Shown: positions 1 to 5,417 of the stretch, piece by piece
Position numbering within the stretch: the first letter of the stretch is position 1
Layout: every line of letters starts with the position of its first letter
Notes under the pieces: generated by a model
Told to the model about the DNA's origin: nothing
The model's input: only the letters and a program-made list of their open reading frames with translations
Databases searched by the model: none
Made by a program: the position numbers and the translations under genes
NCBI GenBank assembly: GCA_902782505.1
Contig: CACZNO010000053.1
Location: forward strand, 1 to 5,912
From: an uncultured Erysipelotrichaceae bacterium
Lineage (GTDB): Bacteria; Bacillota_I; Bacilli_A; Erysipelotrichales; Erysipelotrichaceae
Reading direction: 5' to 3'
DNA: 5,912 nt

Positions 1-936
1 AATCATCCGGAAAAGATCCGTCCGTGCTTAGGATGCAACCTGGGCTGTTTCGACCGTCTGGTCAGCAAGGGCTTATACGGAAGCTGCGCGGTCAACCCGC
101 AGGCAGCCCGTGAATCCATCGACGGCATGAAACCGGGCGAAGGCAAGAAGAAGATCGTCGTGGTCGGCGGCGGTGTCGCGGGTATGGAAGTTGCGAGAAC
201 CTCGGCGTTACGCGGTTACGATGTGACTCTGTTTGAAGCGTCCGATCATCTCGGAGGACATCTGGTGGAAGCCGGAGCGCATTCCTTCAAGAAGGAAATC
301 CGCGAACTGAACGAATGGTACCAGAGAGAATTGAAGGAACTGCCGAACGTTAAGATCAAGATGGAACACGCGCCGTGCATCAACTGCATCAGGAAGGAAA
401 ATCCGGATGCCGTCGTACTGGCGACCGGTTCCGTTGCGTCCGCGCCGGCGATCCCGGGTCTGGATAAGGCCATCGTTTCCCTGGATGCGATCCATCATCC
501 GGAAAAGCTCGGTCAGAACGTCATCGTAGTCGGCGGCGGTTTAGTCGGATGCGAAATCGCGCTGGACGAAGCGAAGAAGGGCAAGAAAGTCACCGTCGTG
601 GAAGCGCTCGAAAAGATTTTATCTTCGGGTGTTCCGGCACCGTTACCGAACTCCATGATGATTCATGATCTGTTCGAATACTACGGCGTGAAGGTTCTCG
701 AGTCGCACAAGCTCGTCGAAGTCACCGATGAAGGCGTCGTGCTCGATCATAACGGCGAAAAGGTCGAACTCAAGGCCGATACCGTTGTATCCGCATTAGG
801 TTTCCGTCCGGGCAAGTCCCTGAAGGAAGAATTCGCGGATTGCGGCGCACCGATTTATGAAATCGGCGACGCGAAACAGGCCGCGACCATCATGAACGCG
901 ATCTGGGAAGGATACGCACTGGCAAACAGTTTATAA
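1..936 (+). CDS. Fe-S flavoenzyme of the 2,4-dienoyl-CoA reductase / 2-enoate reductase family, C-terminal part (5' end outside window)
   Basis: The frame is open from base 1, giving 311 residues; the ATG at 127 is internal, because the conserved cluster motif lies before it. Cysteines 9, 12, 16 and 29 form CxxCxxxC-x12-C followed by AVNP, the 4Fe-4S site between the flavin TIM barrel and the C-terminal half in the Fe-S branch of old yellow enzymes. Next come a FAD-binding GGGVAG (56-61), ATGS (141-144), a second Rossmann motif GGGLVG (178-183) for NAD(P)H, and the closing IGDA (287-291) with a helix containing AIWEG. In the family, electrons pass from NAD(P)H through FAD and the cluster to FMN, which reduces an enoyl or enoate double bond. 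Family members are about 640-680 residues, so roughly half is missing. The substrate cannot be told: dienoyl-CoA, enoate, and bile-acid (BaiCD/BaiH-like) enzymes share this half. The family call is secure; the exact role is not. Confidence 0.93.
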   Translation, partial: NHPEKIRPCLGCNLGCFDRLVSKGLYGSCAVNPQAARESIDGMKPGEGKKKIVVVGGGVAGMEVARTSALRGYDVTLFEASDHLGGHLVEAGAHSFKKEIRELNEWYQRELKELPNVKIKMEHAPCINCIRKENPDAVVLATGSVASAPAIPGLDKAIVSLDAIHHPEKLGQNVIVVGGGLVGCEIALDEAKKGKKVTVVEALEKILSSGVPAPLPNSMMIHDLFEYYGVKVLESHKLVEVTDEGVVLDHNGEKVELKADTVVSALGFRPGKSLKEEFADCGAPIYEIGDAKQAATIMNAIWEGYALANSL

Positions 937-948
937 GAGTTTCCGACG

Positions 949-973
949 AAGGCTCCCGCGAGGGAGCCTTTTT
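949..973 (+). terminator. Intrinsic terminator after the flavoenzyme gene
   Basis: A perfect 9-bp stem (949-957 with 962-970) closes a GCGA tetraloop of the stable GNRA type. It leads into a run of five T (969-973), two of them in the stem. It begins 12 bases after the TAA stop, so the flavoenzyme gene is the last of its transcription unit and metG is transcribed separately. Confidence 0.9.
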
Positions 974-1088
974 CATATAGGAAAACCCCGGTGATTTTCG
1001 GATTGCTCCGTGATGAGAAATCCGGCATCCGGTCCGTGAAAAATAAAGCGGGAAGGGACCGGGAAACCAAAATTCGTAACGAAAACAG
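974..1088. other. Intergenic stretch with two inverted repeats, no gene
   Basis: This part lies between the terminator and the metG promoter. CGGATT (999-1004) is complementary to AATCCG (1019-1024), and CCGGTCC (1029-1035) to GGACCGG (1056-1062) across a 20-base loop. Neither is followed by a T run, so they are not terminators. I see no ribosome binding site with a credible reading frame on either strand and no RNA family I recognise. Sequence upstream of a promoter could hold a regulator site, but nothing here proves it. Confidence 0.35.
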
Positions 1089-1118
1089 TTGAACCGGGGA
1101 AGGATATTCCGATATACT
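1089..1118 (+). promoter_or_regulatory. Sigma-A-type promoter for the T-box leader and metG
   Basis: TTGAAC (1089-1094, four of six matches to the -35 consensus) lies 18 bases from TATACT (1113-1118, five of six matches to the -10 consensus). Transcription would start near 1125, just before T-box stem I. The placement after the upstream terminator and before the leader supports the call. Confidence 0.7.
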
Positions 1119-1124
1119 GATTAC

Positions 1125-1330
1125 ACAAAGGCAAAGAAGAGAAGAGTACTTCCGGGTTATGGTGAAGAGAGCGCCGGTTTGGTGAAAAGGCGTGCATGGG
1201 ACGGAAGGAAGATGGTCTTGGAGCCGGTCCGGTGAATTGTTGAGCCGGGCACGTATTTCCGCGTTAAGGATCAAAGAGAACTAAGAAAAGGTGGTACCGC
1301 GTGGAAAACGTCCTTCGGGCTGCCTTTTTT
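1125..1330 (+). promoter_or_regulatory. T-box leader, methionine-specific (specifier AUG), controlling metG
   Basis: T-box RNAs bind a cognate tRNA and allow transcription when it is uncharged. The hallmark AAGGUGGUACCGCG is at 1288-1301. AAGG (1288-1291) pairs with CCUU (1312-1315) and GCGU (1299-1302) with ACGU (1308-1311). This leaves the standard seven-base bulge UGGUACC (1292-1298) and gives a textbook antiterminator. UGGU in the bulge complements the ACCA end expected for tRNA-Met. Stem I is visible as CUUCCG (1149-1154) with CGGAAG (1202-1207), with a distal arm GCGCC (1171-1175) against GGCGU (1189-1193) whose loop contains GGUG, fitting the GNUG motif. AUG at 1212-1214 sits on the 3' side of the specifier loop, right after GAAG, and is the methionine codon. 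A further stem pairs 1227-1232 with 1245-1250. The downstream gene being metG confirms the specificity. The 5' end is inferred from the promoter. Confidence 0.95.
1286..1330 (+). terminator. Regulated terminator of the T-box leader
   Basis: The leader ends in six T (1325-1330) just before the metG ribosome binding site, as expected for T-box attenuation. The clearest competing fold pairs AAAAGGUGG (1286-1294) with CUGCCUUUU (1320-1328): nine pairs, two of them G-U. This would remove both the antiterminator 5' arm and the tRNA-binding bulge. A C(UUCG)G tetraloop at 1313-1318 may add an inner helix. The usual T-box design, a strong hairpin using the antiterminator 3' arm (CGUCC), is poor here because the downstream GGGCUG matches it only with a mismatch. 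The exact helix is therefore uncertain. Confidence 0.6.
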
Positions 1331-1334
1331 ATTG

Positions 1335-1341
1335 GGAGGGG
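1335..1341 (+). promoter_or_regulatory. Ribosome binding site that fixes the metG start
   Basis: GGAGGGG lies five bases before the ATG at 1347. A longer in-frame reading from TTG at 1332 would place the start before this site and next to the terminator T run, so the ATG is the credible start. Confidence 0.85.
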
Positions 1342-1346
1342 ATATT

Positions 1347-3275
1347 ATGGCTGAGAAAAAACCTTACTACATTACTACGGCGATCGCGTATACTTCGGGA
1401 AAACCGCACATCGGAAACACCTATGAAGTCGTTTTGGCGGACGCCATCGCGCGTTACAAGAGAAAAGAAGGATACGACGTATTCTTCCAGACCGGAACCG
1501 ATGAACACGGGCAGAAGATCGAGGAAAAGGCGAAGAAAGCCGGCATGACGCCGAAGGAATTCGTCGATGTGACCGCGGGCGAAGTCAAGCGCATCTGGGA
1601 CTTGATGAACACGTCCTATGACCGTTTTATCCGTACGACCGATGAAGACCATACCGCGGCGGTCCAGAAGATCTTCCGCAAGATGTATGAAAAGGGCGAC
1701 ATCTATTTAGGACAGTACGAGGGATGGTACTGCACGGAATGCGAAGCGTTCTACACCAACTCCGAAGTCAAGGAAGAAGGAATTTGCCCGGATTGCGGAC
1801 AGCCGTTACGCCGTGCGAAGGAAGACGCGTATTTCTTCCGTATGTCCAAGTATGCGGACCGTCTGATGAAGCACATCGAAACCCATCCGGAATTCATTCA
1901 GCCGGAATCCCGCAAGAACGAAATGGTCAACAACTTCTTAAAGCCGGGATTACAGGATCTCTGCGTATCCCGTACGTCGTTCAAGTGGGGCGTTCCGGTA
2001 GATTTCGATCCCAAACACGTCATCTATGTCTGGATTGACGCGCTGGCGAACTATATCACCGGCATCGGATACGATGTGGACGGATCGAGCGAAAAGTACG
2101 CGAAGTACTGGCCGGCGGATGTGCATCTGATCGGAAAAGATATTCTGCGTTTCCATACGATTTACTGGCCGATCATGTTGATGAGCCTGGGAGAACCGCT
2201 TCCGAAACAGGTCTTCGGGCATCCGTGGTTACTGATGAACGGATCCAAGATGTCCAAGTCACTGGGCAACGTGATTTACGCGGACGATCTGGTGAAACTG
2301 TTCGGCGTGGACGCGGTCCGGTATTTCGTGCTGCATGAAATGCCGTTTGCGCAGGACGGAAACATCACCTGGGAACTGGTCGTGGAACGCGTCAACAGCG
2401 ATCTCGCCAACACGCTGGGGAATTTGGTCAGCCGTACCGTCGCGATGGTCAACAAGTACCAGGACGGTATCGTGCGCTTGCCGGAAGACCTTTCGAAGTA
2501 TACCGAACCGGTGGATCTCGAATTGAAGGAACTGGCGGAAAAAGCGTTCCCGGAAATCGAAGAAAAGATGAAGGAACTGCGTATTGCGGATTCGCTGGAC
2601 GTCATCTTCGAACTGTTGCGGCGCTGTAACAAGTACGTCGATGAAACCGAGCCGTGGAAACTCGGCAAGGATGAAACGAAGAAGGAACGCCTGGAAGTCG
2701 TATTATACAACCTGTTGGAAGGCATCCGGTTTGCGGGAGTCTTGCTGGAACCGTATCTGCCGGATACCGCGAAGAAGATTTTCGAGAATATCGGCACGCA
2801 GAACACTTCGTTTGATACGCTGAAGTGGGGAACTTACGAAACCGGACACAAACTGCCGGAAAAGATCGAACCGTTATTCGCACGGCTGGACGCCAAGGAA
2901 GTCATCGCGAAGGCGGAAGAACTGATGCCGAAGAAAGCGCCGGCGCTCGTGCACAAGCCGGAAGTAACGATCGACGATTTCGGGAAACTGGAATTACGGG
3001 TCGGCGAAGTGCTGGAATGCGTCAAACATCCCAAGGCCAATAAGCTTCTGGTGTTCAAGATCGATCTGGGCGGCGAAGTACGCCAGGTCGTATCGGGACT
3101 CGCAAATTTCTACAAGCCGGAAGAACTGACCGGAAAGAAGATCGTGATGATCGCGAATCTGAAACCGGTGACCCTTCGGGGTGTGGAATCCCAGGGAATG
3201 ATCCTGACGGCGGAAAAGGACGGAAAAGTACAGGTATTGACCTCCGAGATGCCGATAGGAAGTGAAATCCGGTAA
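1347..3275 (+). CDS. metG: Methionine--tRNA ligase (with C-terminal tRNA-binding domain)
   Basis: This cytoplasmic class I synthetase of 642 residues charges tRNA-Met with methionine for initiation and elongation. The Rossmann catalytic core carries HIGN (21-24, the HIGH motif), TGTDEHG (49-55) and KMSKS (301-305). A zinc-binding insert has Cys129, Cys132, Cys147 and Cys150 as two CxxC pairs. The helical anticodon-binding domain follows, with the family's EPW motif (Trp437). The last 100 residues (about 542-642) form an EMAPII/Arc1p-like OB-fold that binds tRNA and dimerises the protein. The length is normal for the Bacillus-type enzyme with this appendix. The start is the ATG after GGAGGGG. 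The gene has its own promoter and a methionine T-box, so it should rise when tRNA-Met is uncharged. The flanking genes are unrelated. Nothing appears broken or missing. Confidence 0.98.
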   Translation: MAEKKPYYITTAIAYTSGKPHIGNTYEVVLADAIARYKRKEGYDVFFQTGTDEHGQKIEEKAKKAGMTPKEFVDVTAGEVKRIWDLMNTSYDRFIRTTDEDHTAAVQKIFRKMYEKGDIYLGQYEGWYCTECEAFYTNSEVKEEGICPDCGQPLRRAKEDAYFFRMSKYADRLMKHIETHPEFIQPESRKNEMVNNFLKPGLQDLCVSRTSFKWGVPVDFDPKHVIYVWIDALANYITGIGYDVDGSSEKYAKYWPADVHLIGKDILRFHTIYWPIMLMSLGEPLPKQVFGHPWLLMNGSKMSKSLGNVIYADDLVKLFGVDAVRYFVLHEMPFAQDGNITWELVVERVNSDLANTLGNLVSRTVAMVNKYQDGIVRLPEDLSKYTEPVDLELKELAEKAFPEIEEKMKELRIADSLDVIFELLRRCNKYVDETEPWKLGKDETKKERLEVVLYNLLEGIRFAGVLLEPYLPDTAKKIFENIGTQNTSFDTLKWGTYETGHKLPEKIEPLFARLDAKEVIAKAEELMPKKAPALVHKPEVTIDDFGKLELRVGEVLECVKHPKANKLLVFKIDLGGEVRQVVSGLANFYKPEELTGKKIVMIANLKPVTLRGVESQGMILTAEKDGKVQVLTSEMPIGSEIR

Positions 3276-3289
3276 GAACGTGATAAAAT
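3262..3289 (+). promoter_or_regulatory. Candidate extended -10 promoter for the lipoprotein gene
   Basis: TGATAAAAT (3281-3289) fits an extended -10 element, TGn followed by a hexamer with five of six matches to TATAAT. GTGAAA (3262-3267) is a weak -35 (four of six) at 16 bases. It spans the metG stop codon. A start about seven bases on (near 3296-3298) would fall at or just before the ATG at 3298 and give a leaderless mRNA. This is predicted from sequence only, and the A/T-rich setting makes chance matches likely. Confidence 0.4.
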
Positions 3290-3324
3290 AAAGGTACATG
3301 AAAAAACTGTGTACCTTTGTTTTA
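3284..3324 (+). terminator. Long hairpin after metG, overlapping the next start codon
   Basis: Bases 3284-3298 and 3310-3324 form a 15-bp inverted repeat with a single G-U pair (3289 with 3319); the inner nine pairs (3290-3298 with 3310-3318) are perfect. The 5' arm is A-rich and the 3' arm ends in GUUUUA, the shape of an intrinsic terminator for metG, starting nine bases after its stop. The four-T tail is short, so termination may be partial. The ATG at 3298 is at the top of the 5' arm, so the same fold would hide the start codon in read-through mRNA. Confidence 0.6.
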
Positions 3325-4587
3325 TGCCTTTTGATCTTCTTTGCCGGTTGTAATGCGCCGTCGGACCAGATACTGCGGAGTGAAAATGTTGCGCTGAACG
3401 CAACCAACGCCTTCATGAAGCGTATTGACAGCGATTTCTACCTTCTTTTGAGTGCGTCCGCGAAAAACCGGATCACCGAAGCGCAGCTGACGGAAGAACT
3501 GGATTCCATCGTGCACATGTATGGAACGCCGATCGAAATCGCGGAAGAAATACCGGAAAGCACGGAATACGGAAAAGAAACGATCGTCAGCGTGCCGGTG
3601 CGGTTTCCGGTCGGATGGATGAATTTTCAGTACCGGATCGACGCCAACGGCTCGGTCAATGAGTTTACGGTCACGGTTTCGGATATGATGGACGAAAACG
3701 GCTACAATGAAATCCGCGGAGAATTCCAGTACGGAAAGAAACAGTGGACGTATGTGTATACCAAGCCGAATGTAATCGCCGAAACAACGCCGGTCGTCAT
3801 CTTTGTGCACGACAAGGACGCCTATGACCGCAACAGCACCGCCGGTGTATTGCGTACGTTCCGTACCCTGGCATATGAACTGGCGGATAACGGGATTTCC
3901 TCGGTGCGGTACGACCGTTCGGTGTTGAATAACGCAAGCCTCAACGATACGCCCAACCGGATTATGTACGAAGTGCGCACCTTAGTGACGCAGCTCAAAA
4001 AGGACGAGGTGATCAAGGACCAGCCGGTGATTCTGTTCGGATACGGACTCGGAGGGTACCTGTTGCCGTATATCGCGTCCAATGTGAAGGCGGACAAGTT
4101 TATCATCGCCAATTCCCCGGCGCGGGATTACGCGGACTGCGTGAAGGAGGAACAGGACTTCCTGATTGACGAGGATACTTCCCTGACCGAAGGACAGCGC
4201 CAGCAGAAACACGAACAGGCGGCAGCGTCGCTGGAGATCATCCATGACGAAAACCTCTTGTCGCAATACGAGTATAAGCTTTTGGGATATACGAAGGATT
4301 TCTGGGAATTCCTGCGCGATTACGACGCGCTGGAGGAAGCTTCGGCCTTGGAGAAGCCGGTTCTGGTTGTCGGCGGATCGAACGATTACGCGGTGCCGAA
4401 TGTGCAGTTTAACCTCTGGCAGACGGAATTGCAGGAGAAAGCGAATGTTTCGTTGAAATTCTACAAGGACATGGATCACTGGTTCATCATTCGTACGAGT
4501 GAATCCAATCCGAAGGACATCTTGAGCGACGGGACGGTTTCCCGGGCGTTCATCAAGGATTTATTGGAATTTATCCGTGCGGAATGA
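3298..4587 (+). CDS. Lipoprotein with DUF3887-like and alpha/beta-hydrolase domains; catalytic serine replaced by glycine
   Basis: The 429-residue protein starts with a lipoprotein signal: two lysines, a hydrophobic stretch and FAGC with the lipidated cysteine at 18, so it should be anchored outside the membrane. Residues about 30-135 resemble DUF3887, which often precedes secreted hydrolases. From about 165 an alpha/beta-hydrolase fold follows: VHDKD (170-174) where relatives have HG, YDR in the next segment, and GYGLGG at 248-253. Relatives carry GHSxGG there, with serine as nucleophile; here residue 250 is glycine (codon GGA, 4045-4047). The expected acid Asp363 (GSNDY) and base His394 (DMDHW) are present. 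Family members cleave esters or peptides, but without the serine this copy is probably inactive, perhaps a binding protein. The frame is intact, arguing against simple decay. Only a weak AAGG precedes the ATG, but the signal peptide supports this start. The aldolase gene follows after 31 bases with no terminator between. Confidence 0.85.
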   Translation: MKKLCTFVLCLLIFFAGCNAPSDQILRSENVALNATNAFMKRIDSDFYLLLSASAKNRITEAQLTEELDSIVHMYGTPIEIAEEIPESTEYGKETIVSVPVRFPVGWMNFQYRIDANGSVNEFTVTVSDMMDENGYNEIRGEFQYGKKQWTYVYTKPNVIAETTPVVIFVHDKDAYDRNSTAGVLRTFRTLAYELADNGISSVRYDRSVLNNASLNDTPNRIMYEVRTLVTQLKKDEVIKDQPVILFGYGLGGYLLPYIASNVKADKFIIANSPARDYADCVKEEQDFLIDEDTSLTEGQRQQKHEQAAASLEIIHDENLLSQYEYKLLGYTKDFWEFLRDYDALEEASALEKPVLVVGGSNDYAVPNVQFNLWQTELQEKANVSLKFYKDMDHWFIIRTSESNPKDILSDGTVSRAFIKDLLEFIRAE

Positions 4588-4604
4588 ACGGATAATATAG
4601 AAAG

Positions 4605-4610
4605 AAGGAG
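4605..4610 (+). promoter_or_regulatory. Ribosome binding site that fixes the aldolase start
   Basis: AAGGAG is eight bases before the ATG at 4619, an ideal distance. The in-frame GTG at 4613 is only two bases away, too close to be used. The ATG also matches the family N-terminus, with Asp6 at the usual position. Confidence 0.88.
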
Positions 4611-4618
4611 AAGTGTAT

Positions 4619-5302
4619 ATGGAAATTATTGTCGATACTGCGAATCTTGAGCAGATCAAAGAAGCCGCGGAGTATTTTCCGCTGGCGGGTGTAACCTGCA
4701 ATCCGTCGATTGTAAAGAAGTCGGCAGCGCCGAAAGACTTTTACGCACATGTACGCAAAATGCGTGAAATCATCGGGAAAGACCGTTCCCTGCACGTACA
4801 GGTCGTAGGTCTGGACAGTGAAACACAGGTAAAAGAAGCCCATCGCCTTCTGGAAGAAGTCGACAAGGACGTCTATGTAAAAGTTCCGGTAACGCTGGAA
4901 GGATTAAAGACGATGAAGATCCTGAAAGCGGAAGGAATCAACGTAACGGCAACAGCGGTGTATGACACCATGCAGGCATATTACGCACTGGCAGCGGGCG
5001 TAGACTATATCGCGATTTATGTAAACCGCATGACCACCTTCGGATCCGATCCGGTAACCCTGATGGAAGATATTCAGAACAAGATCGAACAGGAAGGTCT
5101 GCCGACCAAGCTGGTTGCGGCGGGATTCCACAGCACCGGTCAGATCCGTGAAGCGTTCAATGCGGGATGCGAATCTATCACGGCGCCGTTGGATCTCTTG
5201 AAAGCGACCTTCGGCAACGAAAACATCATCAAGGCAATTGATAATTTCAAAAAAGACTGGGAATCTCTGTACGGAGAGGGTGCAACTCTTTTAAATCTGT
5301 AG
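4619..5302 (+). CDS. Fructose-6-phosphate aldolase / transaldolase family protein (FSA/TalC type)
   Basis: This 227-residue TIM-barrel enzyme is of the short class I aldolase family (E. coli FsaA has 220). Visible landmarks are Asp6 in VDTAN, GVTCNPSI with Thr26 and Asn28, QVV with Gln61, YVKVPVT with the Schiff-base Lys88, YVNR with Tyr134 and Arg137, and CESITAPLD near the end. In FsaA the glutamine and tyrosine at these places (59 and 131) mark aldolases, whereas transaldolases have other residues, including phenylalanine for the tyrosine. On that basis I favour cleavage of fructose 6-phosphate, or a related dihydroxyacetone- or glyceraldehyde-phosphate-type reaction, in cytoplasmic sugar metabolism, but transaldolase activity is not excluded. 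The phosphate-binding serine of FsaA (166) is Gly169 here, in AAGFH. It probably shares a transcript with the lipoprotein gene upstream. No sugar transporter or PTS gene is in view to name a substrate. Confidence 0.9.
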   Translation: MEIIVDTANLEQIKEAAEYFPLAGVTCNPSIVKKSAAPKDFYAHVRKMREIIGKDRSLHVQVVGLDSETQVKEAHRLLEEVDKDVYVKVPVTLEGLKTMKILKAEGINVTATAVYDTMQAYYALAAGVDYIAIYVNRMTTFGSDPVTLMEDIQNKIEQEGLPTKLVAAGFHSTGQIREAFNAGCESITAPLDLLKATFGNENIIKAIDNFKKDWESLYGEGATLLNL

Positions 5303-5308
5303 TATAAT
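5303..5308 (+). promoter_or_regulatory. Candidate -10 box for the last gene
   Basis: A perfect TATAAT starts at the base after the aldolase stop codon. The best -35 at 17 bases, GTGCAA (5280-5285), matches only three of six, so the promoter would be weak or need an activator. Transcription would start near 5315 and give a leader of about 100 bases before the ATG at 5418. Confidence 0.5.
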
Positions 5309-5329
5309 ACAGATTCCGTTCCAAAATAG

Positions 5330-5352
5330 AACGTTTCCCTGAAACCGTTTTT
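5330..5352 (+). terminator. Terminator-like hairpin between the aldolase and the last gene
   Basis: AACG-UUUC (5330-5337) pairs with GAAA-CGUU (5341-5349) around a three-base loop, with one bulged C at 5345 or 5346, and runs into five T (5348-5352). It can end the aldolase transcript. If the TATAAT at 5303 is used, it lies inside the new leader and could act as an attenuator. The stem is modest, so efficiency is uncertain. Confidence 0.5.
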
Positions 5353-5380
5353 GTGTCGGCTTTCGGGGGCAATCAGCAGT

Positions 5381-5396
5381 GCAGGCAAAAGCCTGT
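5381..5396 (+). other. Small hairpin in the leader of the last gene
   Basis: CAGGC (5382-5386) and GCCTG (5391-5395) form a perfect 5-bp stem around AAAA, with a possible G-U pair added outside. It ends three bases before the G-rich ribosome binding site. It is not followed by T, so it is not a terminator. It may shape access to the binding site, but no known riboswitch was recognised. Confidence 0.4.
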
Positions 5397-5398
5397 CC

Positions 5399-5407
5399 AG
5401 GGGGGAG
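5399..5407 (+). promoter_or_regulatory. Ribosome binding site of the last gene
   Basis: The G-rich AGGGGGGAG ends ten bases before the ATG at 5418. It is the only good site in the region and supports that start; the nearby ATG at 5428 is out of frame. CAGGG (5398-5402), overlapping the site, is complementary to CCCUG (5337-5341) in the upstream hairpin, so alternative pairing is possible. Confidence 0.7.
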
Positions 5408-5417
5408 AAAAAACAGT

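Noticed and set aside
2..507. A 14-base direct repeat at 2-15 and 494-507 within the flavoenzyme gene
   Set aside because: Both copies are in the same frame and encode HPEK with the preferred codons of this genome; they look like coincidence, not a functional repeat.
127..936. Flavoenzyme as a complete 269-residue gene starting at ATG 127
   Set aside because: The same frame is open to base 1 and holds the conserved 4Fe-4S cysteines before that ATG, and no ribosome binding site precedes it.
855..1274. Antisense frame of 139 codons across the metG leader
   Set aside because: It covers a terminator, a promoter and a T-box on the other strand, has no ribosome binding site of note, and its translation shows no domain.
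1125..1330. S-box (SAM) riboswitch as the metG leader
   Set aside because: The T-box core sequence, antiterminator bulge and specifier AUG explain the leader fully; no SAM-I core motifs were seen.
1332..1346. Longer metG starting at TTG 1332
   Set aside because: It begins directly after the T-box terminator T run and before the ribosome binding site at 1335-1341; the ATG at 1347 has the correct spacing.
3982..4479. Antisense frame of 165 codons inside the lipoprotein gene
   Set aside because: It lies fully opposite a gene with signal peptide and conserved fold motifs, and the translation is Arg/Leu-rich shadow sequence. Similar antisense frames at 2276-2806, 3322-3810 and 5544-5855 were dismissed for the same reason.
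4564..4598. Possible promoter before the aldolase (TTGGAA and GATAAT)
   Set aside because: The spacing of 21 bases is too long, and a start from GATAAT would fall almost on the ribosome binding site; co-transcription with the lipoprotein gene is simpler.
4613..4618. GTG start for the aldolase, two codons upstream
   Set aside because: It is only two bases from AAGGAG; the ATG at 4619 has ideal spacing and matches the family N-terminus.
5303..5417. Known riboswitch class in the leader of the last gene
   Set aside because: I compared it from memory with c-di-GMP, preQ1, fluoride, guanidine, ZTP and THF consensus motifs and found no match; a covariance-model search would settle it.
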